DNA from: CATOSP01 sp965197545 | GTDB taxonomy: Bacteria > Chloroflexota > Dehalococcoidia > Lucifugimonadales > UBA3495 | Direction of reading: 5' to 3' | DNA length: 64,000 nucleotides | Assembly: GCA_965197545.1 (NCBI GenBank) | Contig: CBDANJ010000008.1 | Span: 1,860,001 to 1,924,000 of the forward strand | Shown here: piece after piece, positions 1 through 8,728 of the stretch | Layout of the letters: every line of letters starts with the position of its first letter | Position numbering within the stretch: the stretch's first letter is position 1 | The notes under the pieces: model-generated | What the model saw: only the letters and a program-made list of their open reading frames with translations | The model's database searches: none | What the model was told of the DNA's origin: nothing | Made by a program: the position numbers and the translations under genes

Positions 1-36
1 CATCTACTAATTCCTTCAACTCCCTGCGGCACGTTT

Positions 37-219
37 CTACTCGCGCTCCGGGAAGACCACGATCGGGTCGATTCCAGACAGGTCCAGGTCCTTGAGATGG
101 TCTAGCTCGGCGATCAAGCTCCCAAAGCGGTTTGCCACTTCCGGCACCTCGGCCTCGTCTATTTCAATCCCGGCCAGGCGGGCGAGCAGCCGGACCTGGT
201 CTTCAGGAGAAGTCGTCAT
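37..219 (-). CDS. GatC-like small protein
   Basis: A 60-residue protein resembling GatC, the small subunit that stabilises GatA in the aminoacyl-tRNA amidotransferase. The segment VRLLARLAGIEIDEAEV followed by a short helix and a DP-containing tail fits the family. ATG 219 is preferred over the upstream GTG at 225 because GAGGTGA lies just before it. The next gene on this strand lies outside the window; by analogy with the pair at 58.2-59.8 kb it may encode an amidase. That is inference: it could belong to a catabolic amidase rather than to translation. Confidence 0.6.
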   Translation of the reverse strand: MTTSPEDQVRLLARLAGIEIDEAEVPEVANRFGSLIAELDHLKDLDLSGIDPIVVFPERE

Positions 220-377
220 ATTCACCTCGGAGTACGTGTTCCGCCATGAACGCCCGGGGTTACCGGCGGAAGACCCTCTTTCGGATTACAATCGTAATAA
301 TACCTGACGAGCCGTCACAGGAACAGAAGGCGTGGCGGTCCGAGAGACTGGGCGAACCCGGAGGGCCGCCGAATAGT

Positions 378-1868
378 ATGGACGCTGTGAAGGGCGCGAT
401 GGTGATCAGAAAGATGGCGGCGGGGAGAGCGTATGTCTTGGCATGGGTTCTGGCGGGGCTTCTGGCGCTGGGCTCTTTATTGGTTGTGTCCTGCGCGGCT
501 GATGCTCCGGTAACACCGGCGGGCTCTCCAACGTCCGCGCCCCAATCAACGGAGCCGCCCGCGGACCTGCCGGCATCCCCTACAGCCACGTTGGACCAGC
601 CCACGGCGATTCCCATGCCGGAGGCCACGAGCGTTCCCACAGAGGCTCCCACGGAAGCTCCCGCGTCAACTTCCGAGCCTCCGCCCACCGTAGCCGTTCC
701 GGCGGACCGGGCGCGTTTAGGGGACACCGCTTTCGGCTACGCGAGCAGGCTGGTGGAAGACATTGGATCGAGGGCCAGCGCCACCGATGAAGAATTGACG
801 GCGGCGGAGTACTTGATCGCCCAGTTCAGGGCGATGGGGTATGCCCCAGTATTGCAGGAGTTTTCGGTGGCGTCCTTGGAGAGCAGTCTGGAGTTTAGAG
901 CGCCCGGGTCCGCCGTGTTCGACGGAGTCAAGACCGTGGCCTTGAGTCATTCCGCCACCGGAGTGGCGACGGCTTCCTTGGAATTCGTGGGGCTGGGCAG
1001 GGAATCGGACTTCGACGCCCTGGACCTGGAAGGCAAGATCGCGCTGATAGAGCGGGGGGAGGTTTCCTTCCAGGACAAGGTAGCCAGGGCCGCAGGAGCG
1101 GGGGTGGAGGCGGCCATAATATTCAACAATCAGCCTGGGAGGTTTCGTGGGACGTTGAGAGAGCGGAGCCAAATCCCCGCCCTGGCGGTCTCTCAAGAAG
1201 ACGGGGCCAAAATCAGGGAAGCCATGTCCGGCGGTCCTGTAGAAGCCAGCGTGGCGTTGGAGCAGTCGGCAGAGCAATCGCGCAATGTGGTTGTGGAAAA
1301 GCCCGGAACGGGAGGCGGCGTGGTCATCGTCGGAGGGCACTATGACACCGTGCCGGACGTCGACGGCGCTAACGACAACGCCTCGGGCACCGCGGCAGTC
1401 CTGACCCTGGCAAAAGAATTGGCGGACCGCTCTTTTCCCTTCACTCTCAGATTCATTGCCTTTGGATCGGAAGAGACGGGGCTGAACGGCAGCAAGCACT
1501 ACGTAAGCGCGCTAACCGAGGACGAGCGGGGCGAGATCAAGGCGATGATTAACCTCGACGTCGTAGGCACAGGTGAGGGGATACGCATTACGGGAGATTC
1601 ATGGCTGACAGGCCACGTCTCCGAGACCGCTGACAGGGAAGGTATCGCCGTCGGCCTGCGTGGTGGGATGCGGGGTGGCAGCAGCGACCATGCCAGCTTC
1701 CGTGAAGCCGGGATTCCGGTGATTTTCTTTTTCGCGGACGATGTGTCCCGGATTCACACGCCCGAAGACACGCTTAAGTATATTGACCCGTCCTTGCTGG
1801 GGGACACAGCCAGCCTTGTGTTGGACCTGCTGGACTCCATGGATAGCCTGCCGGACCACTCCGGGTAA
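378..1868 (+). CDS. M28 family zinc aminopeptidase lipoprotein with PA domain
   Basis: Predicted exported aminopeptidase. The N-terminus has a signal segment ending in a lipobox (LVVSC), then a Pro/Thr/Ser-rich linker, a PA-type insert around residues 160-290, and an M28 catalytic domain from about residue 310. The zinc ligands are visible in order: GGHYD, GANDNASG, SEETG, NLDVVG and RIHTPEDT. This fits an extracellular surface-anchored enzyme that trims peptides. Later starts at 399 or 414 would keep the signal peptide, so the exact start is open. It stands alone; the FIST gene follows after a 65-bp gap. Confidence 0.85.
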   Translation: MDAVKGAMVIRKMAAGRAYVLAWVLAGLLALGSLLVVSCAADAPVTPAGSPTSAPQSTEPPADLPASPTATLDQPTAIPMPEATSVPTEAPTEAPASTSEPPPTVAVPADRARLGDTAFGYASRLVEDIGSRASATDEELTAAEYLIAQFRAMGYAPVLQEFSVASLESSLEFRAPGSAVFDGVKTVALSHSATGVATASLEFVGLGRESDFDALDLEGKIALIERGEVSFQDKVARAAGAGVEAAIIFNNQPGRFRGTLRERSQIPALAVSQEDGAKIREAMSGGPVEASVALEQSAEQSRNVVVEKPGTGGGVVIVGGHYDTVPDVDGANDNASGTAAVLTLAKELADRSFPFTLRFIAFGSEETGLNGSKHYVSALTEDERGEIKAMINLDVVGTGEGIRITGDSWLTGHVSETADREGIAVGLRGGMRGGSSDHASFREAGIPVIFFFADDVSRIHTPEDTLKYIDPSLLGDTASLVLDLLDSMDSLPDHSG

Positions 1869-1933
1869 TGTCATATTCGATTAGCCTTGGTATACTTAGG
1901 CAAAATTCGCACCCCGGCCATGGGAGGTGTCAC

Positions 1934-3118
1934 ATGAAATGGGCTTCCGCCATATCTGAACACACGGCATTGGAAGACGCCATCAAGGAATGCTGCGCCG
2001 GGGTCCGACGCCAACTGGATGGCGAAGCGCCAGACCTGGCTGTAATATTCGTGTCCGCCCATCACGAAGCTGGATACGACCAGGTTGTCGAATTCGTCCA
2101 GGGCGCATTCCCTTCAGTCCCCGTTTTCGGATGTTCCGGGGGCGGGATCATCGGAGACGGACAGGAAGTGGAGCAGCGGCCAGCGGTGTCTGTAACCGCC
2201 GCCAGTTTGCCCGATGTCAAGATAGTCCAATGTTACTTTGAAAACGACGGCCTGCCTGACCTGGATGCGGGGCCCACATCCTGGGAACAGATCGTTAACG
2301 TTTCTCCCAGTGACGACCCGCAATTCGTTGTACTTGCCGACCCGTTTTCCTTCCCGGTCCAAAACCTCTTGCTGGGGTTGGACTTCGCCTTTAGCGCCGC
2401 CACGAAGATCGGAGGCCTTGCCAGCGGAGCGCAGCAAAGCGGGGGCAACGCGCTGTTCCTGGGCGACCAGACCTACCGTTCGGGCGCGGTGTGCCTGGCC
2501 CTTCAGGGCAACATCACCGTTGACACCGTGGTGGCGCAGGGTTGCCGTCCCATTGGCAAAACGATGCGGGTCACCGAGAGCCGGCGGAACCTGCTGGTGC
2601 AACTTGACGGGCAACCTCCCCTGTCCATACTTCGCGACCTGTTCGAGAGTCTGGACGAACGGGACCGGGGACTGATCCGGCATTCCCTGTTCCTCGGCGT
2701 GGTGATGGACGAGTTCCTGGAAGAACCAAGGCAGGGCGATTTCCTGATACGCAACGTGGTCGGCATGGACGAGCGCAGCGGAGCCCTGGCCGTGGGAGAG
2801 CTTCTCAAGGAAGGGCAACTGGTCCAATTCCATTTGCGCGACGCCGAGACCTCCGCCGACGATCTGACTGCGGTCCTCGACCGGTACGCGGAGGACAACC
2901 GGGAGAACCAGATAGAGGGCGCGCTGCTGTTTTCCTGCTTGGGCCGGGGCCAATACCTTTACGGTAAGGCGAACCACGACACCGACATATTCCAAGAGAA
3001 GTTGGGCTCGATTCCCCTGGGCGGCTTCTTCTGCAATGGCGAGATTGGACCCGTGAGCGGCACCACGTTCCTCCACGGCTACACAAGCTCGTTCGGCATT
3101 TTCCACCCGAAGCGGTAG
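1934..3118 (+). CDS. FIST N- and C-domain sensory protein
   Basis: 394 residues. The start at 1934 is supported by GGAGGT just upstream. The N-terminal half carries a FIST-type core (FGCSGGGIIGDG) and the C-terminal half the FIST_C pattern ending in SCLGRG, GGFFCNGEIGP and LHGYTSSFGIF. FIST domains are known as intracellular small-ligand sensors, possibly for amino acids. No output domain (kinase, GGDEF or methyl-accepting) is fused here, so any signal must pass to a partner. The next gene, 43 bp downstream on the same strand, encodes a cytoplasmic ligand-binding protein, so the two may form one sensory unit. Confidence 0.85.
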   Translation: MKWASAISEHTALEDAIKECCAGVRRQLDGEAPDLAVIFVSAHHEAGYDQVVEFVQGAFPSVPVFGCSGGGIIGDGQEVEQRPAVSVTAASLPDVKIVQCYFENDGLPDLDAGPTSWEQIVNVSPSDDPQFVVLADPFSFPVQNLLLGLDFAFSAATKIGGLASGAQQSGGNALFLGDQTYRSGAVCLALQGNITVDTVVAQGCRPIGKTMRVTESRRNLLVQLDGQPPLSILRDLFESLDERDRGLIRHSLFLGVVMDEFLEEPRQGDFLIRNVVGMDERSGALAVGELLKEGQLVQFHLRDAETSADDLTAVLDRYAEDNRENQIEGALLFSCLGRGQYLYGKANHDTDIFQEKLGSIPLGGFFCNGEIGPVSGTTFLHGYTSSFGIFHPKR

Positions 3119-3161
3119 AGTTTTCCCGGAGCGCCGAGGCGGTCCGGCTCGAGGGGCGGCG

Positions 3162-4319
3162 GTGGTTTCTCGTAGCTTCAAGGCTGGAATATCCGTCTCG
3201 CTTTCGGGCCAGTTCCGCGTCCAGGGAGCGCAAGCCCTGGCTGGCCTAAGCGCCTGGGCTGAGTATGCCAACCACCGAGGCGGGGTTCTGGTGGCCTCCG
3301 ACTTGCCCCCCTTGCCCGTGACCGTCGTCCATTATGACGATGCCAGCGCCTCGGAAGGGGCGGGGGCGGTCACGAAACGGTTGATTACTGAAGACAGAGT
3401 TGACCTGCTCTTTGGCCCATATTCCGCGGCCCTGATCGATGCTGCCGCCGAGGTATCCGAGGAACATGGCAGAGTCCTTTGGAACCAGGGCGGGGCCTCG
3501 GACGCGGTGTACCGGCGAGGGCACCGGCTGGTTGTAGGGATCCTGACCCCGGCCACCGAATACCTGGCGGGTCTGCTTCCGCTGGTTAGGGGCGCAGACT
3601 TCAAAGCCTCTTCCGTCGTAGTCCTCCGTGCCTCTACAGGCGAATTTCCCAGGGCGGTCAGCGGATCTGTGGAGCGCCGGGCCGGGGAACTGGGGTTTCA
3701 AGTGGAATTGCTCCGGGAGTTTCCCGCCTCCATCAGCGATTTCCGGCCAATTCTCGATGAAGTGGCTCGCATTCAACCTGACCTCCTCCTGTGTGTGGGC
3801 CGCATTCAGAATGACTTGTTATTTGCGACTCAACTGGCCCAGCGGACCCAGCGGCTCAAGGCGGCCGCGGTAGTCGCCGCGCCAATCCAGCAGTTCCGCG
3901 ACACATTGGGAGCTTCAGTGGAGGGTTTCATCGGCCCTAGCCAGTGGGAACCGTCGGGCAGCCATCCCCACGACTACGGCCCGCCTGCCGGGGAAGTGGT
4001 GGGATACCTCACCCGCGACGGTCAAGGCGCGTTGGACTATCCGATGGTGCAGGCCTTCGCCGCTGGGCTTGTAGCGCAACGGTGCTTGGAGCAAGCAGGA
4101 ACGCTTGAAGATAAGGCGTTGCGGGAAGCGGCTGCCGGACTGGAATTCTCGACCTTCTATGGAAATTTCAAAATCGACCCGGAATCCGGGCGGCAGACGG
4201 GGCGCGACGTGGCGCTGGTCCAGTGGCAGCAAGGGCGGAAGGTAATAGTTTGGCCTCCGGAGCAGGCCGATGGACCGTTGCTGTATCCCTGGCACACGGC
4301 CCAACTAAACTCCCACTGA
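3162..4319 (+). CDS. Periplasmic-binding-type ligand-binding protein lacking a signal peptide
   Basis: 385 residues of the branched-chain amino acid/amide binding fold (Peripla_BP_6 type): ISVSLSGQFRVQG near the N-terminus, LLFGPYSAALIDAAAEV, then a second lobe with VEGFIGPSQWEP. The GTG start leads directly into the first strand with no hydrophobic signal or lipobox, unlike the LivJ-type protein at 61.35 kb. This suggests a cytoplasmic sensor comparable in logic to AmiC rather than a transporter subunit. Co-transcription with the FIST gene upstream is likely from the 43-bp spacing. A truncated, formerly exported protein is the alternative. Confidence 0.75.
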   Translation: MVSRSFKAGISVSLSGQFRVQGAQALAGLSAWAEYANHRGGVLVASDLPPLPVTVVHYDDASASEGAGAVTKRLITEDRVDLLFGPYSAALIDAAAEVSEEHGRVLWNQGGASDAVYRRGHRLVVGILTPATEYLAGLLPLVRGADFKASSVVVLRASTGEFPRAVSGSVERRAGELGFQVELLREFPASISDFRPILDEVARIQPDLLLCVGRIQNDLLFATQLAQRTQRLKAAAVVAAPIQQFRDTLGASVEGFIGPSQWEPSGSHPHDYGPPAGEVVGYLTRDGQGALDYPMVQAFAAGLVAQRCLEQAGTLEDKALREAAAGLEFSTFYGNFKIDPESGRQTGRDVALVQWQQGRKVIVWPPEQADGPLLYPWHTAQLNSH

Positions 4320-4611
4320 CACCGCAATCTGTGCCTCCAGAGATAACCGGGAGTCCACTTGCCCGACCATGTTTCATTCGCTGGCGTCCACAGTGGTTGG
4401 AGTTTTTGATTCTGTGGCAATTTGTGACATTTAGGGGCATATATTTTCCCTGGGCGATGTGGGTTCCGGGCCGTGGCCGAAGTCCGGTGTTAGAAATGAT
4501 AGCCTGGTGGCATGGTAAGTAGGAAGGGGGAGATGTCAGTTAATATACGAGGAACAGGGGGCCGGGAACGACTTCTTCAAGCAGACAAACGAACTGCCCT
4601 GGAGGGGACTC

Positions 4612-5445
4612 ATGAAGCTTGAAAATCGTGTGGCGCTGATCACGGGTGCGGGCCGCGGCATTGGGCGGGCTATTGCCGGGGCTTTTGCCTCCGAAGGGGC
4701 TAAGTTGGCACTGGCGGCGCGTACCAGGGCCGAACTGGATGAGACCGCCCGGATGGTCCAGAACGCGGGGGCTGAGACGCTGGTGGTCCTGGCTGACGTC
4801 ACCGACGAGTCGGATGTTAAGTCTATGGTTGAGCAAACCCTGGCACGCTTCCAAACCATCGATATTCTGGTCAACAGCGCGGGTATCGCGGGTCCCGTCG
4901 GGCCGGTGCAAGCCAACGACGTGTCCGAGTGGGTCCGCACCGTGCAGGTCAACTTGATTGGGAGCTTCTTGTGCTGCCACGCCGTGCTGCCGGTGATGCT
5001 CGGGCAGGACCGGGGACGGATCGTGAACCTGTCCGGCGCGGGAGCGACCAACGCCTGGCGCGACATGTCGGCCTACTGCTCCAGCAAGGCGGCGGTGGTT
5101 CGGTTGACGGAAACGATGTCCTTGGAATTGGCTGAAACCAACGTCCGGGTCAACGTCTTGGGCCCGGGGTCGGTGCACACTCGCATGTGGGAGGAAATCC
5201 TTGAAGGCGGGACTGCGGCGGGGAACCGGGAGCTGCGGGAACGGGGTGAGATGGTGACAACCGGAGGCGGCGCGTCTATCGACAGGGCGGCCGAGTTGGC
5301 TGTGTATCTAGCCAGCGATGAATTGGGGGAATTAAACGGGCGCCTGATTAGCGCGACCTCTGAAGGATTTCCCTTCAGCGGGGAGACCGTCCAACGAATC
5401 ATGTCCACGGAGGCGTTTATGATTCGGAGGGTGGAGCTGGACTAG
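4612..5445 (+). CDS. Short-chain dehydrogenase/reductase (SDR)
   Basis: 277-residue classical SDR. The cofactor motif TGAGRGIG lies near residue 11, NSAG near residue 88, the catalytic Ser in NLSGAG, and YxxxK as YCSSK. A good ribosome site (GGAGGGG) precedes the ATG. The substrate cannot be told from sequence; NAD(P)-dependent oxidation or reduction of a hydroxyl/keto group is the family role. Monocistronic, facing a convergent FAH-family gene across a hairpin. Confidence 0.85.
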   Translation: MKLENRVALITGAGRGIGRAIAGAFASEGAKLALAARTRAELDETARMVQNAGAETLVVLADVTDESDVKSMVEQTLARFQTIDILVNSAGIAGPVGPVQANDVSEWVRTVQVNLIGSFLCCHAVLPVMLGQDRGRIVNLSGAGATNAWRDMSAYCSSKAAVVRLTETMSLELAETNVRVNVLGPGSVHTRMWEEILEGGTAAGNRELRERGEMVTTGGGASIDRAAELAVYLASDELGELNGRLISATSEGFPFSGETVQRIMSTEAFMIRRVELD

Positions 5446-5502
5446 GAGGATTGTCAGGCTCAGAGGGGCAGGCGCTTGCGATAGAGATGGTCCCCAGGTC
5501 AC

Positions 5503-5518
5503 TCCGGCGTTCGCCGGA
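5503..5518. repeat. Short GC palindrome
   Basis: TCCGGCG-TT-CGCCGGA, a perfect 7-bp-arm dyad in the gap between convergent genes. It resembles a REP-like unit, but no second copy was found in this window, so its class is unproven. Confidence 0.35.
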
Positions 5519-5598
5519 TTCCAGAGTGGGTGACATGCGAGGGGAGTCAACGGACCCCTCGGATTTGGGCCATTGCGGTCTGAGCGCGATTGACGTGT

Positions 5599-5640
5599 TG
5601 AGGGGCGCGTCTGCCGACGTCAACGGAGACGCGCCCCTCA
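5599..5640. terminator. Bidirectional hairpin between convergent genes
   Basis: Perfect 14-bp inverted repeat (TGAGGGGCGCGTCT and its complement) with a 14-nt loop, placed between the ends of the SDR and FAH-family genes. No T-run follows on either strand, so Rho-independent function is not certain. Position and stem strength make a shared terminator the best reading. Confidence 0.55.
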
Positions 5641-5681
5641 CGCTGTTCAGGTTCTGGGGAACTTGACCCTGAGTCTGAAGT

Positions 5682-6455
5682 TTAAGCCTCCAGCTTCACC
5701 GGGTTCCGCAGCACCCCGATGCCGCTGATGTCGATCTCGCAGATAGCGCCGTCGCCCATATCCTGGGTGGTACCGGGGGTGCCGGTGAAGATGCAGTCTC
5801 CGGCCTCCAGGGTGACGTATCGGGTGATGAACTCGATCATGGTCGGAACGTCGAAGATCAGATGGTTGGTGGTCTCGTTTTGCTCCTCGTTGCCGTTCAC
5901 CCGCGTCCGCAAGTGTTGCCCGTGGGGGTCGGTATCGGTCTCGATCCAGGGGCCCATGGGGGAGAAGGTGTCGGCGGACTTGGCGCGCCACCAGTCCGAG
6001 TTGTTCTCATTGCGGTCTTTCTGCTGCCAGTCGCGCGCGCTGACGTCGTTGCCGCAGGTGTAACCCAGGACGTGATTCAGGGCGTCCTCCTTGGATACGT
6101 TGCGGCAGGTGTCCTTAATCACGACCACCATTTCGCCTTCGGCGTCGAACCGCTGCACCTCTTTGGGCCGAATGATGGAGTCCTCGGGTCCGATGACGCT
6201 GGTGGGGGTCTTATGGAAAATCATGGGGTACTGGGGAGCCGGGCGGTCACCGATATGGCTGGTGTAGTTCAGGCCCATTGCCAGTATCTTCCCTGGGTGT
6301 ACGGGGGCCAGCAGCTTGACGTCGGAGATATCGTGAACATGGTCTGTGAGTTTGATGGGTGAATCGAAAATGCTGCCGTCGATAGCCGTGACCTTGTCGC
6401 CGTCTACGACGCCGTGATGCGCGTGACCGTGGGCCAGATACCTGGCGATCTTCAT
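5682..6455 (-). CDS. Fumarylacetoacetate hydrolase family protein
   Basis: 257-residue FAH-fold enzyme. Metal-ligand signatures are seen as DAEGEMVVVI (E-x-E) and GNDVSARDWQ, with the late FTGTPGTTQDMG loop typical of the family. FAH-family enzymes hydrolyse or decarboxylate acylpyruvate-type metabolites in aromatic or amino acid catabolism; the exact substrate is not readable. AGGAGG lies upstream of the ATG at 6455. It stands alone on the minus strand. Confidence 0.85.
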   Translation of the reverse strand: MKIARYLAHGHAHHGVVDGDKVTAIDGSIFDSPIKLTDHVHDISDVKLLAPVHPGKILAMGLNYTSHIGDRPAPQYPMIFHKTPTSVIGPEDSIIRPKEVQRFDAEGEMVVVIKDTCRNVSKEDALNHVLGYTCGNDVSARDWQQKDRNENNSDWWRAKSADTFSPMGPWIETDTDPHGQHLRTRVNGNEEQNETTNHLIFDVPTMIEFITRYVTLEAGDCIFTGTPGTTQDMGDGAICEIDISGIGVLRNPVKLEA

Positions 6456-6637
6456 GGGTTCCTCCTGATTTCTTGCTTGAATTGGTACCTATTGATTTTA
6501 ATCCCACATGGAATGGTTGGCTATAGGGCGGAGAATGGACTGGTCCTGATCTGCCTCAGGGGCCGCAGCAACCTTGACATTCCCACCTCGGCCCAAGTCG
6601 CAGGCATTGAGCTTTAGGAGGATGTATTGAGGTGGGG

Positions 6638-7051
6638 TTAGCTGTGCAGGGCCGGTATGACCGCCAGTCCTTCTTGGGAAAAATCCGAGTCAAAGGCAAA
6701 GATGACCGACCGGGTCCTTTCTGAGCTTACTATTACCGACCAATCCACCAAACTTAAACGGGCGTTGCCCCGGCTCATCATACGGTTCCAGATTTCCTCA
6801 TGGGTGCTTCGCTCAATCCATATGGTTTCCCATGCTCCCCGGATTGACTGGATAAATGTCCGGAGGGGTTCAAAGCCCAATCGCCGGTGGATTAACGCTG
6901 AGGATTCAACCAGGACGTAGGAAGTCGTATAAAGTTGGTCGCCGCGCTCCAGAAGCTCCAAGTAAATATCTCTGGCCTGGGTATGAAACCTGTCGCCGGG
7001 TGAAACGATGGCAAAAATGGCCGAAGTGTCAACCAGAATGTTCCTAACCAT
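6638..7051 (-). CDS. PIN-domain ribonuclease, VapC-like
   Basis: 137-residue PIN protein. Acidic residues expected for Mg-dependent RNA cleavage are present: D in LVDTSA near the N-terminus, E in LVESSA, D in SLVDWS and D in FAFDSDF. The start overlaps the end of the upstream 205-residue gene by 8 bp, so the two are translationally coupled. The upstream partner is much larger than a usual VapB and carries no evident AbrB/RHH motif, so calling this a standard VapBC pair is not secure. It is the last gene of a ParA-unknown-PIN operon. Confidence 0.8.
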   Translation of the reverse strand: MVRNILVDTSAIFAIVSPGDRFHTQARDIYLELLERGDQLYTTSYVLVESSALIHRRLGFEPLRTFIQSIRGAWETIWIERSTHEEIWNRMMSRGNARLSLVDWSVIVSSERTRSVIFAFDSDFSQEGLAVIPALHS

Positions 7052-7661
7052 TCTGGAATGCGTCCATTAGGTAATCGTCGTGGTTCTCGGCTACGTCAGT
7101 GGCGGTCTCTTTCCCTATGCCTATGATGCCCAGGGCTTGACTGCGCAACCGCCACTGGTTGGGGTCCATGGTAACTTTTATCAGTTTGAATTCCCAGGTC
7201 AGGTGAAGGTCCAGTCCTCTAACCACAGGCACAGTGCGGCTCGATTCCCCTTCTCTAACGGCTTTCTCCGCAGGTTTCCCCGTTTTCCGCGGCTGAATGC
7301 CGGTGGCCTTACGCACCAATTTCAAGAGTTCCTGTCGGGGAGGATACCCCGGCGTGAAATCGTCGACCAGCAAATTTGCGCCGTGTTCCAGCCCTTCGAC
7401 TGCCTCTGCCGGGGTAAGAGTCTTGAATCGCCGCAAGATATTTGCCAGAGCCTCCTTGTGGAAATTGAGCTCCCGCTCGGTTAGACCAAAAGGACTCTCG
7501 TTTCCTCGCCGGATTAGCCCTGGCGGTGTAACACCGTCAAGCAAATCGGCAACTTCGGGCAATACGCTCCTCAGGCGGCCCGGGTCGCTCCGGTGAACGT
7601 CCGATACCCGTTGGACCAACTCCTCTTTATCTTCCGCAGTCAATTTTCGGAGAATAGCCAT
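7044..7661 (-). CDS. Unknown 205-residue protein between ParA-like and PIN genes
   Basis: Not recognised. The protein is helical and charged at the N-terminus (RKLTAEDKEELVQRVSDV), has a middle segment GLTERELNFHKEALANILRRF, a flexible Lys/Arg-rich linker and a beta-like C-terminus with LHLTWEFKLIKVTMDPNQW. It begins 18 bp after the ParA-like frame ends and overlaps the PIN start by 8 bp, so it is the middle gene of a compact operon. A role as antitoxin or adaptor for the PIN nuclease is inferred only from position. Confidence 0.6.
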   Translation of the reverse strand: MAILRKLTAEDKEELVQRVSDVHRSDPGRLRSVLPEVADLLDGVTPPGLIRRGNESPFGLTERELNFHKEALANILRRFKTLTPAEAVEGLEHGANLLVDDFTPGYPPRQELLKLVRKATGIQPRKTGKPAEKAVREGESSRTVPVVRGLDLHLTWEFKLIKVTMDPNQWRLRSQALGIIGIGKETATDVAENHDDYLMDAFQNG

Positions 7662-7679
7662 ATAGATTCCTTTCGGCGG

Positions 7680-8666
7680 TTACAACGGCAGGTCGATACG
7701 CTCGGCAAACTCTCGAGCAACCCGATCTAGTCTGTCAGATAGGTTGTACCTGGTTCCTTCCTCGGAATCACGGCTCAGGTAATGACCGGGATTATTGCGA
7801 AGAGGCGCACTCCTATACTTTTCGTTTATCGAGCTGAACTTACCTATATTCAGGTCTTCGTTTTCATAGTTACCCAGCTTACGCATCGATTCCGCGTCCG
7901 GTATCCAGAAATGAAAAGGGTCATAGTGTTCTTTGGGGATTGGGGCCGAGTTGCCTACTTGTGCGCCATAGAGCTTAGGCGCCTTAATGCTATGGCTCTT
8001 TCTATAGTACATTACCTTGTTTAGAAGGGAGCCGACAAACTGGATAGCCAGCCCTTCCCGGTTGTTGAGACCTTGAACTCTGCTACGCACCAAGTCAATA
8101 CCCAACCTGGAAAGGGGCTCCGGAATCAAAGGAGAAAGGTAGTAATCGCTGGCAACTAATGCGTTGGAAGTTAACACGGACAAGCCGGGAGGGCAATCTA
8201 TGATTATGACGTCATAATGGTGTATTACGGTTTCCAGAGCTTCCTTGAGGACATAACGAAACCTGGTTGGAGCAGGCTCGCCACTCTCCCACATCTCCAG
8301 CATGTGTTCATCGAGCTAAGCTAAGTCGGGGACGGATATGACCATATCAAGAGATGCTCTGTCTGAGATTAACCCTCGAGATATGTTAGATACAATCAGA
8401 GGGGGTTGGGCCACTACGTCAACCAATGTGGCCCCGCCCGTAAGCGCGGCCAAAAACAAGGGATAAATCGTTCTATCCCCTCTATACAGTTCAGTGATAC
8501 GATCACTCGGTACCATGGCGGTAGTCAGGTTGGCTTGGGAGTCCATATCTATGGCCAATACTCTCTTCCCAAACCGAAAGTACAGGTATTCGGAAACCAT
8601 CATCGACAACGCGCTCTTCCCAACACCGCCTTTCAGGTTGATGAAAGAGACTACATTGGCCGTCAT
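7680..8666 (-). pseudogene. ParA-like ATPase interrupted by in-frame amber codon
   Basis: The first part (8666 down to 8316) has the deviant Walker A motif NLKGGVGKSALS and the A' region LAIDMDSQANLT. The second part (from 8303) has IIIDCPPGLS and LIPEPLSRLGIDLV, as in ParA/MinD ATPases. Both parts are in the same frame, separated only by a TAG at 8316-8318 and a few codons, so a single substitution splits a protein of about 328 residues. No ParB or parS-like repeat is nearby. The orphan ATPase heads the operon with the 205-residue and PIN genes. Readthrough or a base error are alternatives to true inactivation. Confidence 0.75.
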
Positions 8667-8728
8667 GCCGATCTCCAGCGTTCGACAAATCCTGCCGCCA
8701 TCGGACTATATTACTACGACGCAGCGCC

